Shown piece after piece: positions 9,542 to 18,232 of a stretch of 64,000 bases of DNA. The notes under the pieces are model-generated. The model searched no databases and was not told the origin of the DNA. It saw only the letters and a list, made by a program, of their open reading frames with translations. A program made the position numbers and the translations under genes. The stretch spans positions 2,542,001 through 2,606,000 of the forward strand of contig NZ_JACHBQ010000001.1 in assembly GCF_014200405.1 (NCBI RefSeq). The letters are read 5' to 3'. This stretch comes from Cryobacterium roopkundense. GTDB taxonomy: Bacteria > Actinomycetota > Actinomycetes > Actinomycetales > Microbacteriaceae. Each line of letters starts with the position of its first letter. Positions within the stretch are counted from its first letter, which is position 1.

Positions 9542-10642
9542 TCAGCCGCGCAAGCGTGCGGCCGCTGCGGCGATGCGCTCGTCGGTCGCGGTGAGGGAAA
9601 AGCGCACGTGATCGGCGAAGAAATCGCCGTAGAACGGACCGGGGCCGGCGAGGATTCCGAGGTCGGCGAGCTTCGCAATCGATTCCCAGGCGGGCCGGCC
9701 CTCTGTCGCCCAGAGGTAGAGCCCGGCCTCACTTCGGTCGATGCGGAAGCCGGCACCTTCGAGCGCGGGCTTGAGCGTTGCCCGGCGGGCCCTGTAGCGT
9801 TCACGCTGCACTGATACGTGCTCGTCGTCGCCGAGGGCGGCGATCATGGCCGCCTGAAGGGGCGCCGGCAACATCAGCCCCGCGTGTTTGCGCACCGTGA
9901 GCAAGCGCGCCAGCACGTCCGCGTCACCGGCAGCGAAAGCGGCCCGGTATCCGGCCATGTTCGACTGCTTGCTAAGGGAGTAGATCGCGATCACATTGGC
10001 GAGCGATCCGTCGATCACGCGCGGGTCGAGGATGCTGGGGATCGACTCGGTGTCCCAGGGGGCGTCCCAGCCCAGCTCGGCATAGCACTCGTCACTCACG
10101 ATCACGGCACGGAGTTCGCGGGCGCGTGCCACGGCCGCACGAAGTTCGTCGATGGACAGCACTCTGCCGTCGGGATTGCCCGGGCTGTTCAACCAGATCA
10201 GCCTGGTGCTTTCCGGCCAGTCGGTGGGATCATCGGAGGCCAGCGCAGCGGCCCCCGCGATGCCGGCCCCGATCGCGTAGGTGGGATAGGCGGCACGCGG
10301 GTGCACAATGGTGTCGCCCTCGCCCAGGCCGATCATGAAGGGCAGGAGGGCTACGAGCTCCTTCGAGCCGATCGTGGGGAGCACGTTCTTCTCGGTGAGG
10401 TTCGTCACTCCGCGACGGCGCGCGTACCACGCCACGATGGCCCGTTGCAGCTCGGGCGTGCCGGCGGTTTGCGGGTAGGCGTGAGCATCCGTTGCCCGGG
10501 CGAGAGCCTCGCGGATCACGGCAGGCGTCTCATCGGCCGGTGACCCTATAGATAGGTCGACGATGCCGTCCGGATGCGCCTTGGCACGCGCCATGAAGGG
10601 AACCATCTGGTCCCACGGATAGTCGGGCAGCGGCTTCAGCAC
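9542..10642 (-). CDS. dapC: Succinyldiaminopimelate transaminase (DapC type)
   Basis: A 366-residue class I/II PLP aminotransferase that would convert N-succinyl-2-amino-6-ketopimelate to N-succinyl-LL-DAP, the step between DapD and DapE. Visible features: NSPGNP (152-157), SDECY (183-187) with the Asp and Tyr that contact PLP, and the Schiff-base Lys225 in SLSKQSNMAGYR. The N-terminus (LPDYPWDQMVPFMARAKAHP) matches DapC proteins found next to ferredoxin genes in Actinobacteria. The GTG at 10642 follows the fdxA stop by six bases, with no clear ribosome binding site, so translation is probably coupled. Confidence 0.88.
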   Translation of the reverse strand: MLKPLPDYPWDQMVPFMARAKAHPDGIVDLSIGSPADETPAVIREALARATDAHAYPQTAGTPELQRAIVAWYARRRGVTNLTEKNVLPTIGSKELVALLPFMIGLGEGDTIVHPRAAYPTYAIGAGIAGAAALASDDPTDWPESTRLIWLNSPGNPDGRVLSIDELRAAVARARELRAVIVSDECYAELGWDAPWDTESIPSILDPRVIDGSLANVIAIYSLSKQSNMAGYRAAFAAGDADVLARLLTVRKHAGLMLPAPLQAAMIAALGDDEHVSVQRERYRARRATLKPALEGAGFRIDRSEAGLYLWATEGRPAWESIAKLADLGILAGPGPFYGDFFADHVRFSLTATDERIAAAAARLRG

Positions 10643-10648
10643 GAGGAG

Positions 10649-10972
10649 CTAGTGCTGAACCTGGGGAGGCAGCACCGAGATGACCGGGTGGTCCTTGGCG
10701 AGCACGCCGACCTTGGCCGCTCCTCCTGGGGAGCCGATGTCGTCGAAGAATTCGACGTTGGCCTTGTAGTAGTCGGCCCACTGCTCGGGCAGGTCGTCTT
10801 CGTAGTAGATGGCCTCGACCGGGCAGACCGGTTCGCAGGCGCCGCAGTCGACGCACTCGTCGGGGTGGATGTAGAGCGAGCGCTCGCCCTCGTAGATGCA
10901 ATCGACCGGGCATTCGTCGATGCAGGCACGGTCTTTCACGTCGACGCACGGCAAGGCAATCACATACGTCAC
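10649..10972 (-). CDS. fdxA: 7Fe ferredoxin [3Fe-4S][4Fe-4S]
   Basis: A 107-residue cytoplasmic electron carrier. The Cys pattern C9, C17, C21 with Pro next, then C40, C43, C46, C50 with Pro next matches the 7Fe class: C9, C17 and C50 for the [3Fe-4S] cluster and C21, C40, C43, C46 for the [4Fe-4S] cluster. The acidic C-terminal extension is typical of the FdxA group in Actinobacteria. I start at GTG 10972 (VTYVIALPC), with AAGGGA about 10 bases upstream, because the family begins with this segment. It is the first gene of an fdxA-dapC pair. Confidence 0.92.
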   Translation of the reverse strand: MTYVIALPCVDVKDRACIDECPVDCIYEGERSLYIHPDECVDCGACEPVCPVEAIYYEDDLPEQWADYYKANVEFFDDIGSPGGAAKVGVLAKDHPVISVLPPQVQH

Positions 10973-11003
10973 TTGATTTAGTTCCCTTCGAGAGCAGGCT
11001 TTC

Positions 11004-11009
11004 ATTCTA
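11004..11009 (-). promoter_or_regulatory. Candidate -10 box for fdxA-dapC
   Basis: TAGAAT on the minus strand (11009-11004) fits the TAnnnT pattern. It would give a start site near 10997 and a leader of about 25 bases before the fdxA GTG. No good -35 match is present. Confidence 0.45.
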
Positions 11010-11044
11010 CGCCGGTTCGACCTTCCGGCCGATTCAGCGGATGC

Positions 11045-12049
11045 TCACCTCCGGGTCGGGATTTTCGGCCAGGCCAGCACCAACGCGGCCACGAGGGCCG
11101 GAACGACGGTCCACAGCGTTCCCGTGAGGCCGGCCGGAACCAGCACAGACCCCCCGGCCCCGCGCAGGGAGAGCAGAAAGATCGTGATGAGCAGCCCGGT
11201 CGCGGCCAGGAGCGCGACAGTGCGATTTCCGAGCACGAGACGCAGGCCCACGAGCAGGGCGCTGACCGCCACGAGGGCGAGGATCAGCCCGACCGGGATG
11301 GTAACGGGACCGATCACCGCGGCGGACTGGTGCGCGAGGGTGCCCAGCACACCGAAGGTCACGCCGGCGAGCACACCGAGGACGCCGGCGAGCACGCGGT
11401 TCAGCATCGTGGTCGGCACCTCGGCGGCCTGCAGGGTGCGCGGCGGGTCGAGGCGGGCAAAGGCCTCCGACCCGGAGACCGGCGCCGTCGGCCCTCCCGC
11501 CACGGTCACGGCCGTCCCCTCGACCTGCCACCGCGACGGAAAGTGCGCGAGCGCCCGCAGCTTCTGCTCAAGGTGGTCGCTCACGTCGATCGCCACGAGC
11601 CGCTGCACGGCAGCGTCCGCCACTCGTCGGCACAGGAAGACCGGCAGGCGGGCGGCGTGCGCTGCAGCCGTCGCATCGAGTCGCAGCGCGTCACTCACAG
11701 TGCCGATCACGACTGCCGTCGCCCATTCCTCGGCCAGCGCTTCCGTGAGCGCGTCGGCGAGGCCGCGCTCCGCAGCGGATGCCGCTGGCAGCCCGCGCCA
11801 CCGAGTCACTCCGAGTTCGCCCAGCGCGGCTGTCACCGTCGCACCGACGGCAGGCGCGAGGCTTCCGTCTGACTCGGCATCCGCTTCATAGAGCACGAGC
11901 GAGGTCGCCCCGTCGCCGTTCAGGCGAGCGATGGTGCCTCCGGTCAGCCAGGATTCGTCGCCGGGGTGACCGTGCACGAACACGATGCTTTCGCCGCTGC
12001 CGGACATGACCATGGGACCCACTGCACTTCCTGTGAAAGATACATTCAC
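11045..12049 (-). CDS. PIG-L deacetylase-like protein fused to a membrane domain, active-site Asp missing
   Basis: A 334-residue protein. The N-terminal half resembles PIG-L/MshB zinc deacetylases: VFVHGHPGDESWLTGGTIAR aligns with the family motif built on AHPDDE. The first Asp of that motif, the catalytic base in MshB-type enzymes, is Gly here, so deacetylase activity is doubtful. A later His (DATAAAHAA) may match the third zinc ligand. The C-terminal part (about residues 215-330) has four predicted membrane helices. The GTG at 12049 is used here; ATGs at 12013 and 12007 are alternatives closer to the conserved domain. It diverges from efeU. Confidence 0.6.
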   Translation of the reverse strand: MNVSFTGSAVGPMVMSGSGESIVFVHGHPGDESWLTGGTIARLNGDGATSLVLYEADAESDGSLAPAVGATVTAALGELGVTRWRGLPAASAAERGLADALTEALAEEWATAVVIGTVSDALRLDATAAAHAARLPVFLCRRVADAAVQRLVAIDVSDHLEQKLRALAHFPSRWQVEGTAVTVAGGPTAPVSGSEAFARLDPPRTLQAAEVPTTMLNRVLAGVLGVLAGVTFGVLGTLAHQSAAVIGPVTIPVGLILALVAVSALLVGLRLVLGNRTVALLAATGLLITIFLLSLRGAGGSVLVPAGLTGTLWTVVPALVAALVLAWPKIPTRR

Positions 12050-12089
12050 CTCACAGAATCATAACTAGACATGGGCGGGTTCACCGGTC

Positions 12090-12095
12090 TAGAGT
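12090..12095 (+). promoter_or_regulatory. Candidate -10 box of the efeUOB promoter
   Basis: TAGAGT fits TAnnnT and predicts a transcription start near 12102, at the left edge of the iron box at 12105-12123. A repressor bound there would block initiation or early elongation. Confidence 0.5.
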
Positions 12096-12104
12096 CGGGA
12101 AAGG

Positions 12105-12123
12105 TAAGGTTAGCCTTACCAAA
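12105..12123. promoter_or_regulatory. DtxR/IdeR-type iron box
   Basis: The 19 bases TAAGGTTAGCCTTACCAAA match the DtxR/IdeR consensus TWAGGTWAGSCTWACCTWA at 18 of 19 positions by eye. The site is 41 bases upstream of the efeU GTG, consistent with Fe(II)-dependent repression of the iron-uptake operon. Confidence 0.85.
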
Positions 12124-12163
12124 ATCTTTGTCTCTCTCGCCTCTCTATTTTTTTGGACGTGAC

Positions 12164-13027
12164 GTGCTCGGTAACTACCTGATCGGTTTGCGCGAAGGGC
12201 TCGAAGCCGCCCTGATCGTGACCATTCTCATTGCCTACATCGTCAAAATCGACCGAAAAGACGTGCTGCCGCGTATCTGGCTCGGCGTTGGCCTGGCCGT
12301 GCTGCTGGCCCTCGGCATCGGCGCGCTTCTCACCTTCGGCACCTACGGCCTGTCGTTCACGGCGCAGGAAATCATCGGGGGCGTTCTCTCCATCATCGCC
12401 ACCGCGCTCGTGACGTGGATGGTGTTTTGGATGCTGCGCACCGCACGAGACCTCAAGGGTCACCTGCAGGGCAACATCGACAGGCACCTCGTGGGCTCGG
12501 GCATCGGCCTCGTTCTCGTGGCGTTCCTGGCCGTGGGCCGCGAAGGCATCGAGACGGCAGTCTTCCTCTGGGCGGCCGTGCAGGCGAGCGGGTCCAACGC
12601 CCTTCCGCTCCTCGGCGCGGGGCTCGGCATCCTCACCGCCATTGCCCTCGGCTGGTTGATCTACTCCGGCATGCTGCGCATCAACCTGTCCCGCTTCTTC
12701 ACCTGGACCGGCGCGATTCTCATCGTCGTCGCCGCCGGCGTGCTGTCCTACGGAGTGCACGACCTGCAGGAGGCCGGCGTGCTGCCGGGACTGAACAGCC
12801 TCGCGTTCAACGTGAGCGCGGCGGTGCCGCCGGGCAGTTGGTATGGCACGCTGCTCAAGGGCACACTCAACTTCTCTCCCGCCACCACCTGGCTCGAGTT
12901 GACGGCCTGGCTCGGCTACGTCCTGCCCACCCTCACTCTCTTCATCGTGAAGAGCCGGCGAGGACGCGCGCAGCGCGTTGCCGCACCGGTGCCGGCACCG
13001 GCGCCGGCCCCCGTTCTCGCCCACTGA
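12164..13027 (+). CDS. efeU: Ferrous/ferric iron permease EfeU (FTR1 family)
   Basis: EfeU is the membrane channel of the EfeUOB iron-uptake system. The 287-residue product has about seven membrane helices and two REXXE iron-binding motifs: LREGLEAALIV near the N-terminus and GREGIETAVF in the middle. The GTG at 12164 (VLGNYLIGLREGLE) is chosen because FTR1 proteins begin just before the first REXXE helix. The longer frame from 12071 would run through the iron box. It heads the efeU-efeO-efeB operon, and the IdeR-type box upstream indicates iron control. Confidence 0.9.
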   Translation: MLGNYLIGLREGLEAALIVTILIAYIVKIDRKDVLPRIWLGVGLAVLLALGIGALLTFGTYGLSFTAQEIIGGVLSIIATALVTWMVFWMLRTARDLKGHLQGNIDRHLVGSGIGLVLVAFLAVGREGIETAVFLWAAVQASGSNALPLLGAGLGILTAIALGWLIYSGMLRINLSRFFTWTGAILIVVAAGVLSYGVHDLQEAGVLPGLNSLAFNVSAAVPPGSWYGTLLKGTLNFSPATTWLELTAWLGYVLPTLTLFIVKSRRGRAQRVAAPVPAPAPAPVLAH

Positions 13028-13063
13028 TCGCTCCCACAGCCCTCCCCGTCTCGAAGGATTCCC

Positions 13064-14248
13064 ATGCGCGCCCGTGCCCCCCGCAACGCCCTGAACTTCA
13101 CCGCGCTTTGCGCCCTCGGTGCCGTCGCGGCCCTCGCCCTGAGCGGATGCGTCGCCAACGCACCGAAGACCACCCACGAGAAACTCACGGTCGACAGCTC
13201 GGCGACCGATTGCACGGTCTCGGCCGACACCGCGCCCGCCGGAACGGTGAGCTTCACGGTGACGAACTCCGGTGACGAGGTCACCGAGTTCTACCTGCTC
13301 GGCGAGGATGGCCTCACCATCAAGGGAGAGGCCGAGAACATCGGTCCTGGCCTGAGCCGCGAGCTCGTCGTGCAGATCTCGGCCGGCAGCTACTTCACGG
13401 CCTGCAAGCCGGGGATGACCGGAGACGGCGTGGGCAAGGCCGAATTCACGGTGACGAAGTCCGACGCCGCAGCGAAGCCGAACGCCGACCTCGCGGCCCA
13501 GATCGACACGGCCAACACAAACTACGCTTCCTATGTGAAAGACCAGGTCGACCAGCTCGCCACGGGAACGGACGCCTTCACCGCCGCCTACGTGGCGGGT
13601 GACGATGACGCCGCACGCGCCCTCTACGCCCCGACCCGGGCACACTGGGAGCGCGTGGAGACTATCGCGGAGTCCTTCGGCGACCTCGACCCGAAGCTCG
13701 ACCTGCGCGAAGCCGACCTCGAAGAGGGCCAGGAATGGACGGGCTGGCACGCCATCGAGAAAGACCTCTGGCCTGCGGAAGCCGAGGCCGGCTTCGCCGC
13801 GTACACTTCGGAGAAGCGCCAACACCTCACTGGTCTTCTCGTGGCCGACACGGCCACTCTTAAGGAGAAGGTGCAGGGCCTGTCCTTCACGCTGTCACAG
13901 CAGACCAACGGCGCGATCGGCCTGCTCGACGAGGTCGCCTCCGGCAAGGTCACGGGCGAGGAGGAATTCTGGTCGCACACCGATCTCTGGGACTTCCAAG
14001 CCAACGTCGACGGCGCGGCGGTGCTGTATGCCGGCGTGCGCGACCTACTCGTGCAGGAAGATCCCGACCTGGCCCAGTCTCTCGACAGCGAGTTCGCCGC
14101 CCTGCAGGTGCTGCTCGATGCCCAGCGAATCGGCGACGGCTTCACCCTCTACACCGACCTCACGCCCGCCAAGATCCGGGCCCTAGCCGACCAGGTGAAT
14201 GCGCTCGGCGAGCCGCTCAACCAGCTCACGTCCGCGCTCGTGCTGTGA
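13064..14248 (+). CDS. efeO: Iron uptake lipoprotein EfeO (cupredoxin plus M75 domain)
   Basis: A 394-residue surface lipoprotein. Its signal peptide ends in the lipobox LSGC, lipidated at Cys29. An N-terminal cupredoxin-like domain (about 35-135) is followed by a C-terminal M75/imelysin-like helical domain (about 145-390). That domain holds GWHAIEKDLWP, the conserved metal-binding region of EfeO/EfeM proteins. It should bind iron outside the membrane and hand it to EfeU. The stop overlaps the efeB GTG by four bases (GTGA). Confidence 0.9.
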   Translation: MRARAPRNALNFTALCALGAVAALALSGCVANAPKTTHEKLTVDSSATDCTVSADTAPAGTVSFTVTNSGDEVTEFYLLGEDGLTIKGEAENIGPGLSRELVVQISAGSYFTACKPGMTGDGVGKAEFTVTKSDAAAKPNADLAAQIDTANTNYASYVKDQVDQLATGTDAFTAAYVAGDDDAARALYAPTRAHWERVETIAESFGDLDPKLDLREADLEEGQEWTGWHAIEKDLWPAEAEAGFAAYTSEKRQHLTGLLVADTATLKEKVQGLSFTLSQQTNGAIGLLDEVASGKVTGEEEFWSHTDLWDFQANVDGAAVLYAGVRDLLVQEDPDLAQSLDSEFAALQVLLDAQRIGDGFTLYTDLTPAKIRALADQVNALGEPLNQLTSALVL

Positions 14249-15567
14249 TCCTCCGCAAGAAGAAGCCCGCTGCCGGAGCGCCTGAACCCCAGTCGGAACC
14301 CACCCCGACCCGCGGCCTGACCAGGCGCGGACTGCTGGGCCTGGCGGGTGCAGGCGCGGCGGGAATCGGCCTGGGCGTCGCGGGCGACCGCGTCGTGGCC
14401 ACGGCGGTGGGGGCATCCGTTTCGGATGATTCCGCCCAGTACCCCTTCTACGGCAACCACCAGGCCGGCATCGTGACGCCGGCGCAGGACCGCCTTCACT
14501 TCGCCGCATTCGACATGGCCGCCGGCGCCACCCGCGCCGACCTGATCGACCTGCTCCGCGACTGGAGCGTCGCCGCGGCCGCGCTCACCGCCGGGCGCGA
14601 CGTGGGCGAGTTCGGGGCGGTCAGCGGCCCCTACGACGCTCCGCCGCAGGACACCGGGGAGGCGCAGGGCCTGCCGCCGGCCGGGCTGACCATCACCTTC
14701 GGCTTCGGCCCGTCGCTGTTCGAAACAGCGGATGCCGTGGACCGCTTCGGCATCGCGGCCCGTCGTCCCGCAGACCTCACGCGGCTCCCGCATTTTCCCG
14801 GCGATGCCCTCGAAGACGCGTTCAGCGACGGCGACCTGTGCATCCAGGCCTGCGCGAACGATCCGCAGGTGGCCGTGCACGCCATCCGCAACCTCTCCCG
14901 CATCGCGTTCGGCCGCGCCGTCATCCGCTGGTCACAGCTGGGTTTCGGACGCACCTCGAGCACGAGCACAACGCAGTCCACGCCGCGCAACCTGTTCGGC
15001 TTCAAAGACGGCACGGCGAACATCAAGGCCGAGCAGCCGGCCGTCGTAAACGAGCACGTCTGGGTGCCCTCAGGCAGCGACCAGTCCTGGCTCGCCGGCG
15101 GCTCCTATCTCGTGGCGCGGCGCATCCGCATGACGATTGAGACCTGGGACCGCACGATCATGCGGGAGCAGGAGACCGTCTTCGGCCGTACCAAGGGCGA
15201 GGGTGCGCCCCTGTCTGGCGGCACGGAGTTCACCGAACCCGACTTCGATCTGACGGGTGGCGAGGGCGAACCCCTGATCGCCGCGGCCTCACACGTGAGG
15301 CTAGCCCACCCGGCCCAGAACGCCGGCGCCCAGCTGTTGCGCCGCGGGTACAACTTCGTTGACGGCAATGACGACCTCGGCCGTCTGGAAGCCGGGCTGT
15401 TCTTCATCAGCTTCCAGCGTGCTCCGAAGCAGTTCACCACGGTGCAGCTGAACCTCGCCAAGCACGACAGCATGAACGAGTACGTGCGGCACGTGGGCAG
15501 CGCCCTCTTCGTGGTGCCGGCCGGCGCCCGCGCCGGGAGCTATGTCGGCGCCCCGCTCTTCTCCTGA
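14245..15567 (+). CDS. efeB: Tat-exported Dyp-type heme peroxidase EfeB
   Basis: A 440-residue deferrochelatase/peroxidase, the third component of EfeUOB. The N-terminus carries a twin-arginine signal, LTRRGLLGLAG (Arg27-Arg28), so it is probably exported folded through the Tat system to which the nearby tatB contributes. The Dyp signature GFKDGTAN contains the distal catalytic Asp, and HVRLAHPAQNAG holds the candidate heme-ligand His. GTG at 14245 overlaps the efeO stop. Its proposed role in iron oxidation or heme iron release comes from the family. Confidence 0.92.
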   Translation: MILRKKKPAAGAPEPQSEPTPTRGLTRRGLLGLAGAGAAGIGLGVAGDRVVATAVGASVSDDSAQYPFYGNHQAGIVTPAQDRLHFAAFDMAAGATRADLIDLLRDWSVAAAALTAGRDVGEFGAVSGPYDAPPQDTGEAQGLPPAGLTITFGFGPSLFETADAVDRFGIAARRPADLTRLPHFPGDALEDAFSDGDLCIQACANDPQVAVHAIRNLSRIAFGRAVIRWSQLGFGRTSSTSTTQSTPRNLFGFKDGTANIKAEQPAVVNEHVWVPSGSDQSWLAGGSYLVARRIRMTIETWDRTIMREQETVFGRTKGEGAPLSGGTEFTEPDFDLTGGEGEPLIAAASHVRLAHPAQNAGAQLLRRGYNFVDGNDDLGRLEAGLFFISFQRAPKQFTTVQLNLAKHDSMNEYVRHVGSALFVVPAGARAGSYVGAPLFS

Positions 15568-15619
15568 CCGCCACGCCCCCCTACCGCACGGGGCCCGGGC
15601 CCCGAACTACGGCCCAGTC

Positions 15620-15642
15620 TATGAACTGGGCCCAGGTTCATA
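15620..15642. repeat. 23-base near-perfect palindrome between convergent genes
   Basis: The arms TATGAAC and GTTCATA flank a GGGCCC core, with one mismatched pair beside it. Two further GGCCC-containing elements lie at about 15611 and 15647. It may act as a terminator for efeB or the facing lipoprotein gene, although no T-run follows, or it may be a protein-binding site. Confidence 0.5.
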
Positions 15643-15688
15643 AAGTGGGCCCGGCTTCCGCCCCGGGTTGGCGCCCCGCCCGACTCGA

Positions 15689-16123
15689 CTAGAGCGGCGT
15701 GACCGTGTAGAGGATGCCGTCGCTGTTGGCGACCACGACCACGCGGTAGGTGTCGTTCTTCATGGCGACGACGCCGGAGCTCTCACTGGAGGCGCTCTTG
15801 TCGGCCACGAAGCCGGCGCCTTCCAGTTGGGTGCGCGCGTCGGCAAGCGGATCCGTCGAGGTCGCGTCGATCGTGACGACCCACCCCTGCTTGTCACTCG
15901 TTGATGTGCCGGCCCCGAAGAGGATCGTGCCGTCGATCACGGGAACCTCGCTCGGCCAGCCCGCGGGAAGCTGCCCACCGAGACTCACGTTACCGCCCGT
16001 CGCATCGGTCACGGCGGTGTTCACCGCGCCGCCGACGGCATCACAGCCAGCCAACAGGGGAACGAAGCCGAGCGCCGCGATCAGGGCAAGAGTTACCGTC
16101 CGGACCCGGGGTGATGTCGTCAT
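15689..16123 (-). CDS. Small putative lipoprotein of unknown function
   Basis: A 144-residue protein with a signal peptide (positively charged start, hydrophobic core about 11-24) and lipobox LLAGC, predicting lipidation at Cys27. The mature part is rich in Gly, Thr, Ser and Val and contains LPAGWPSEVPVIDG, and looks like a small beta-rich domain. I do not recognise a functional family. It converges with efeB; typA lies upstream on the same strand, separated from it by a strong terminator. Confidence 0.75.
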   Translation of the reverse strand: MTTSPRVRTVTLALIAALGFVPLLAGCDAVGGAVNTAVTDATGGNVSLGGQLPAGWPSEVPVIDGTILFGAGTSTSDKQGWVVTIDATSTDPLADARTQLEGAGFVADKSASSESSGVVAMKNDTYRVVVVANSDGILYTVTPL

Positions 16124-16143
16124 GAGTTCATTGTCCCCCGAAA

Positions 16144-16180
16144 CACGAGAACCCGCAGCCGGTGGCTGCGGGTTCTCGTG
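16144..16180 (-). terminator. Strong rho-independent-type terminator after typA
   Basis: CACGAGAACCCGCAGCC (16144-16160) pairs over 17 bases with GGCTGCGGGTTCTCGTG (16164-16180) around a three-base loop. It lies 16 bases after the typA stop and separates typA from the lipoprotein gene. Confidence 0.85.
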
Positions 16181-16196
16181 GTGAGGCGGGTGCGGT

Positions 16197-18107
16197 TTAG
16201 TTGCCGTCCATCTTCTTGACGCGCGAGACCTGGCGCGAGCGAGCCGCGGCGGTCAGCTCGACCTTGCGGATGCGCACTGCGGCGGGGGTGACCTCGACGC
16301 ACTCGTCTTCACGGGCGAATTCGAGGCACTGCTCGAGCGAGAGAACCTTGGGCGGCGTCATCGACTCGAACGTGTCGGAGCTGGACTGACGCATGTTGGT
16401 CAGTTTCTTTTCCTTGGTGATGTTCACGTCCATGTCGTCGGCGCGCGAGTTCTCGCCGATGACCATGCCTTCGTAGACCTCGGAGGTAGGCTGCACGAAG
16501 AACGACATGCGCTCCTGCAGGTTGATGATCGCGAACGGGGTGACCGCACCAGAACGGTCGGCCACGATGGAACCGTTCGTGCGGGTGTTGATCGTACCGG
16601 CCCAGGGCTCGTAGCCGTGCAGGATCGCGTTGGCGATACCGGTACCGCGGGTGTCCGTGAGGAACTGGGTACGGAAGCCGATCAGGCCGCGCGACGGAAC
16701 GATGAATTCCATGCGAACCCAGCCGGTGCCATGGTTCGCCATGTTTTCCATGCGACCCTTGCGAGCGGCGAGCAGCTGCGTGATCGCACCGAGGTACTCC
16801 TCGGGTGCGTCGATGGTGAGGTGCTCGAAGGGCTCGTGCACCTTTCCGTCGATGCGCTTCACAACCACCTGCGGCTTGCCGACGGTAAGCTCGAAGCCTT
16901 CGCGGCGCATCTGCTCGACCAGGATGGCGAGGGCCAGTTCTCCACGGCCCTGCACCTCCCAGGCGTCCGGGCGTCCGATGTCGACGACCTTGAGCGAGAC
17001 GTTACCGACGAGCTCACGGTCCAGGCGGTCCTTCACCATGCGGGCGGTGAGCTTGTGGCCGCGGATCTTGCCCATGAGCGGCGAGGTGTTGGTTCCGATG
17101 GTCATCGAGATGGCCGGGTCGTCGACCGTGATGGTCGGCAGGGGGCGCACGTCGTCGGGGTCGGCGAGGGTCTCACCGATGGTGATGTTGTCGATACCGG
17201 CAACGGCCACGATGTCGCCGGGGCCGGCGCTCTCGGTCGGGTAGCGGTCGAGAGCCTTGGTGATCAGCAGCTCGGTGATCTTCACGTTGGAGACGGTGCC
17301 GTCCTGCTGCACCCAGGCCACGGTCTGGCCCTTCTTGATGGTGCCCTGGAAGATGCGCAGCAGTGCGAGGCGGCCGAGGAACGGCGAGGCGTCGAGGTTG
17401 GTGACGTGCGCCTGGAGGGGGTGCTCGTCATCGTACGTCGGTGCCGGGATGTGCTTGAGAATCGCGTCGAAGAGCGGCTCAAGGTCGTCGTTGTCGGGCA
17501 GCGTGCCGTCGTCGGGCTTGTTCCAGCTCGCGGCGCCGTTGCGGCCTGACGCGTAGACGACGGGTACGTCGAGCACGGCGTCGAGGTCGAGGTCAGGGAA
17601 GTCGTCGGCCATGTCGCTCGCGAGACCGATGAGCAGGTCCTGGCTCTCGGCCACAACCTCGTCGATGCGCGCGTCGGGACGGTCGGTCTTGTTGACCAGC
17701 AGGATGACGGGCAGCTTGGCTTCAAGCGCCTTGCGCAGCACAAATCGCGTCTGCGGCAGCGGGCCCTCGCTCGCGTCCACGAGGAGAACGACACCGTCGA
17801 CCATGGACAGGCCGCGCTCGACCTCGCCACCGAAGTCGGCGTGGCCGGGGGTGTCGATCACGTTGATCGTGATGGGACCCTCGTGGGCGTGGATGCCCTT
17901 ATACGAAACCGCCGTGTTCTTGGCGAGAATCGTGATGCCCTTTTCGCGCTCGAGCTCGTTCGAGTCCATGGCGCGCTCTTCGACCTTGGCATGGTCGGAA
18001 AACGAGTCAGTCTGCTTGAGCATCGCGTCGACCAGCGTCGTCTTGCCGTGGTCAACGTGAGCGACGATGGCAACATTTCGGAGGTTATTGCGCGTGGCAA
18101 TCGCCAT
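16197..18107 (-). CDS. typA: Ribosome-associated translational GTPase TypA/BipA
   Basis: The 636-residue length and sequence are typical of TypA/BipA, an EF-G-like GTPase that binds the ribosome and helps 50S assembly and stress or cold adaptation. Motifs: G1 in VAHVDHGKTT (about 16-25), G3 in DTPGHADFGGEV, G4 in NKTDRPDA. EF-G-like domains follow, then the BipA-specific C-terminal region (GENSRADDMDVN). The ATG at 18107 opens MAIATRNNLRNVAIVAHVDH. A candidate -10 (TAGGAT on the minus strand, 18203-18198) lies upstream. Confidence 0.93.
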   Translation of the reverse strand: MAIATRNNLRNVAIVAHVDHGKTTLVDAMLKQTDSFSDHAKVEERAMDSNELEREKGITILAKNTAVSYKGIHAHEGPITINVIDTPGHADFGGEVERGLSMVDGVVLLVDASEGPLPQTRFVLRKALEAKLPVILLVNKTDRPDARIDEVVAESQDLLIGLASDMADDFPDLDLDAVLDVPVVYASGRNGAASWNKPDDGTLPDNDDLEPLFDAILKHIPAPTYDDEHPLQAHVTNLDASPFLGRLALLRIFQGTIKKGQTVAWVQQDGTVSNVKITELLITKALDRYPTESAGPGDIVAVAGIDNITIGETLADPDDVRPLPTITVDDPAISMTIGTNTSPLMGKIRGHKLTARMVKDRLDRELVGNVSLKVVDIGRPDAWEVQGRGELALAILVEQMRREGFELTVGKPQVVVKRIDGKVHEPFEHLTIDAPEEYLGAITQLLAARKGRMENMANHGTGWVRMEFIVPSRGLIGFRTQFLTDTRGTGIANAILHGYEPWAGTINTRTNGSIVADRSGAVTPFAIINLQERMSFFVQPTSEVYEGMVIGENSRADDMDVNITKEKKLTNMRQSSSDTFESMTPPKVLSLEQCLEFAREDECVEVTPAAVRIRKVELTAAARSRQVSRVKKMDGN

Positions 18108-18232
18108 AAAAGTAGATCCTTACGAAGAATGAATGCCGCAGAGTGACGCTGGCGACGAAGAGTGGATGTGCGGGGCCACAGTTAGACCCAAGGAATCATC
18201 CTACCGTATTCACGAGGGGCCCCGCTGGGAGC

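Noticed and set aside
12116..13825. 569-codon minus-strand frame across efeU and efeO
   Set aside because: It overlaps two strongly supported genes in antisense and includes the iron-box region.
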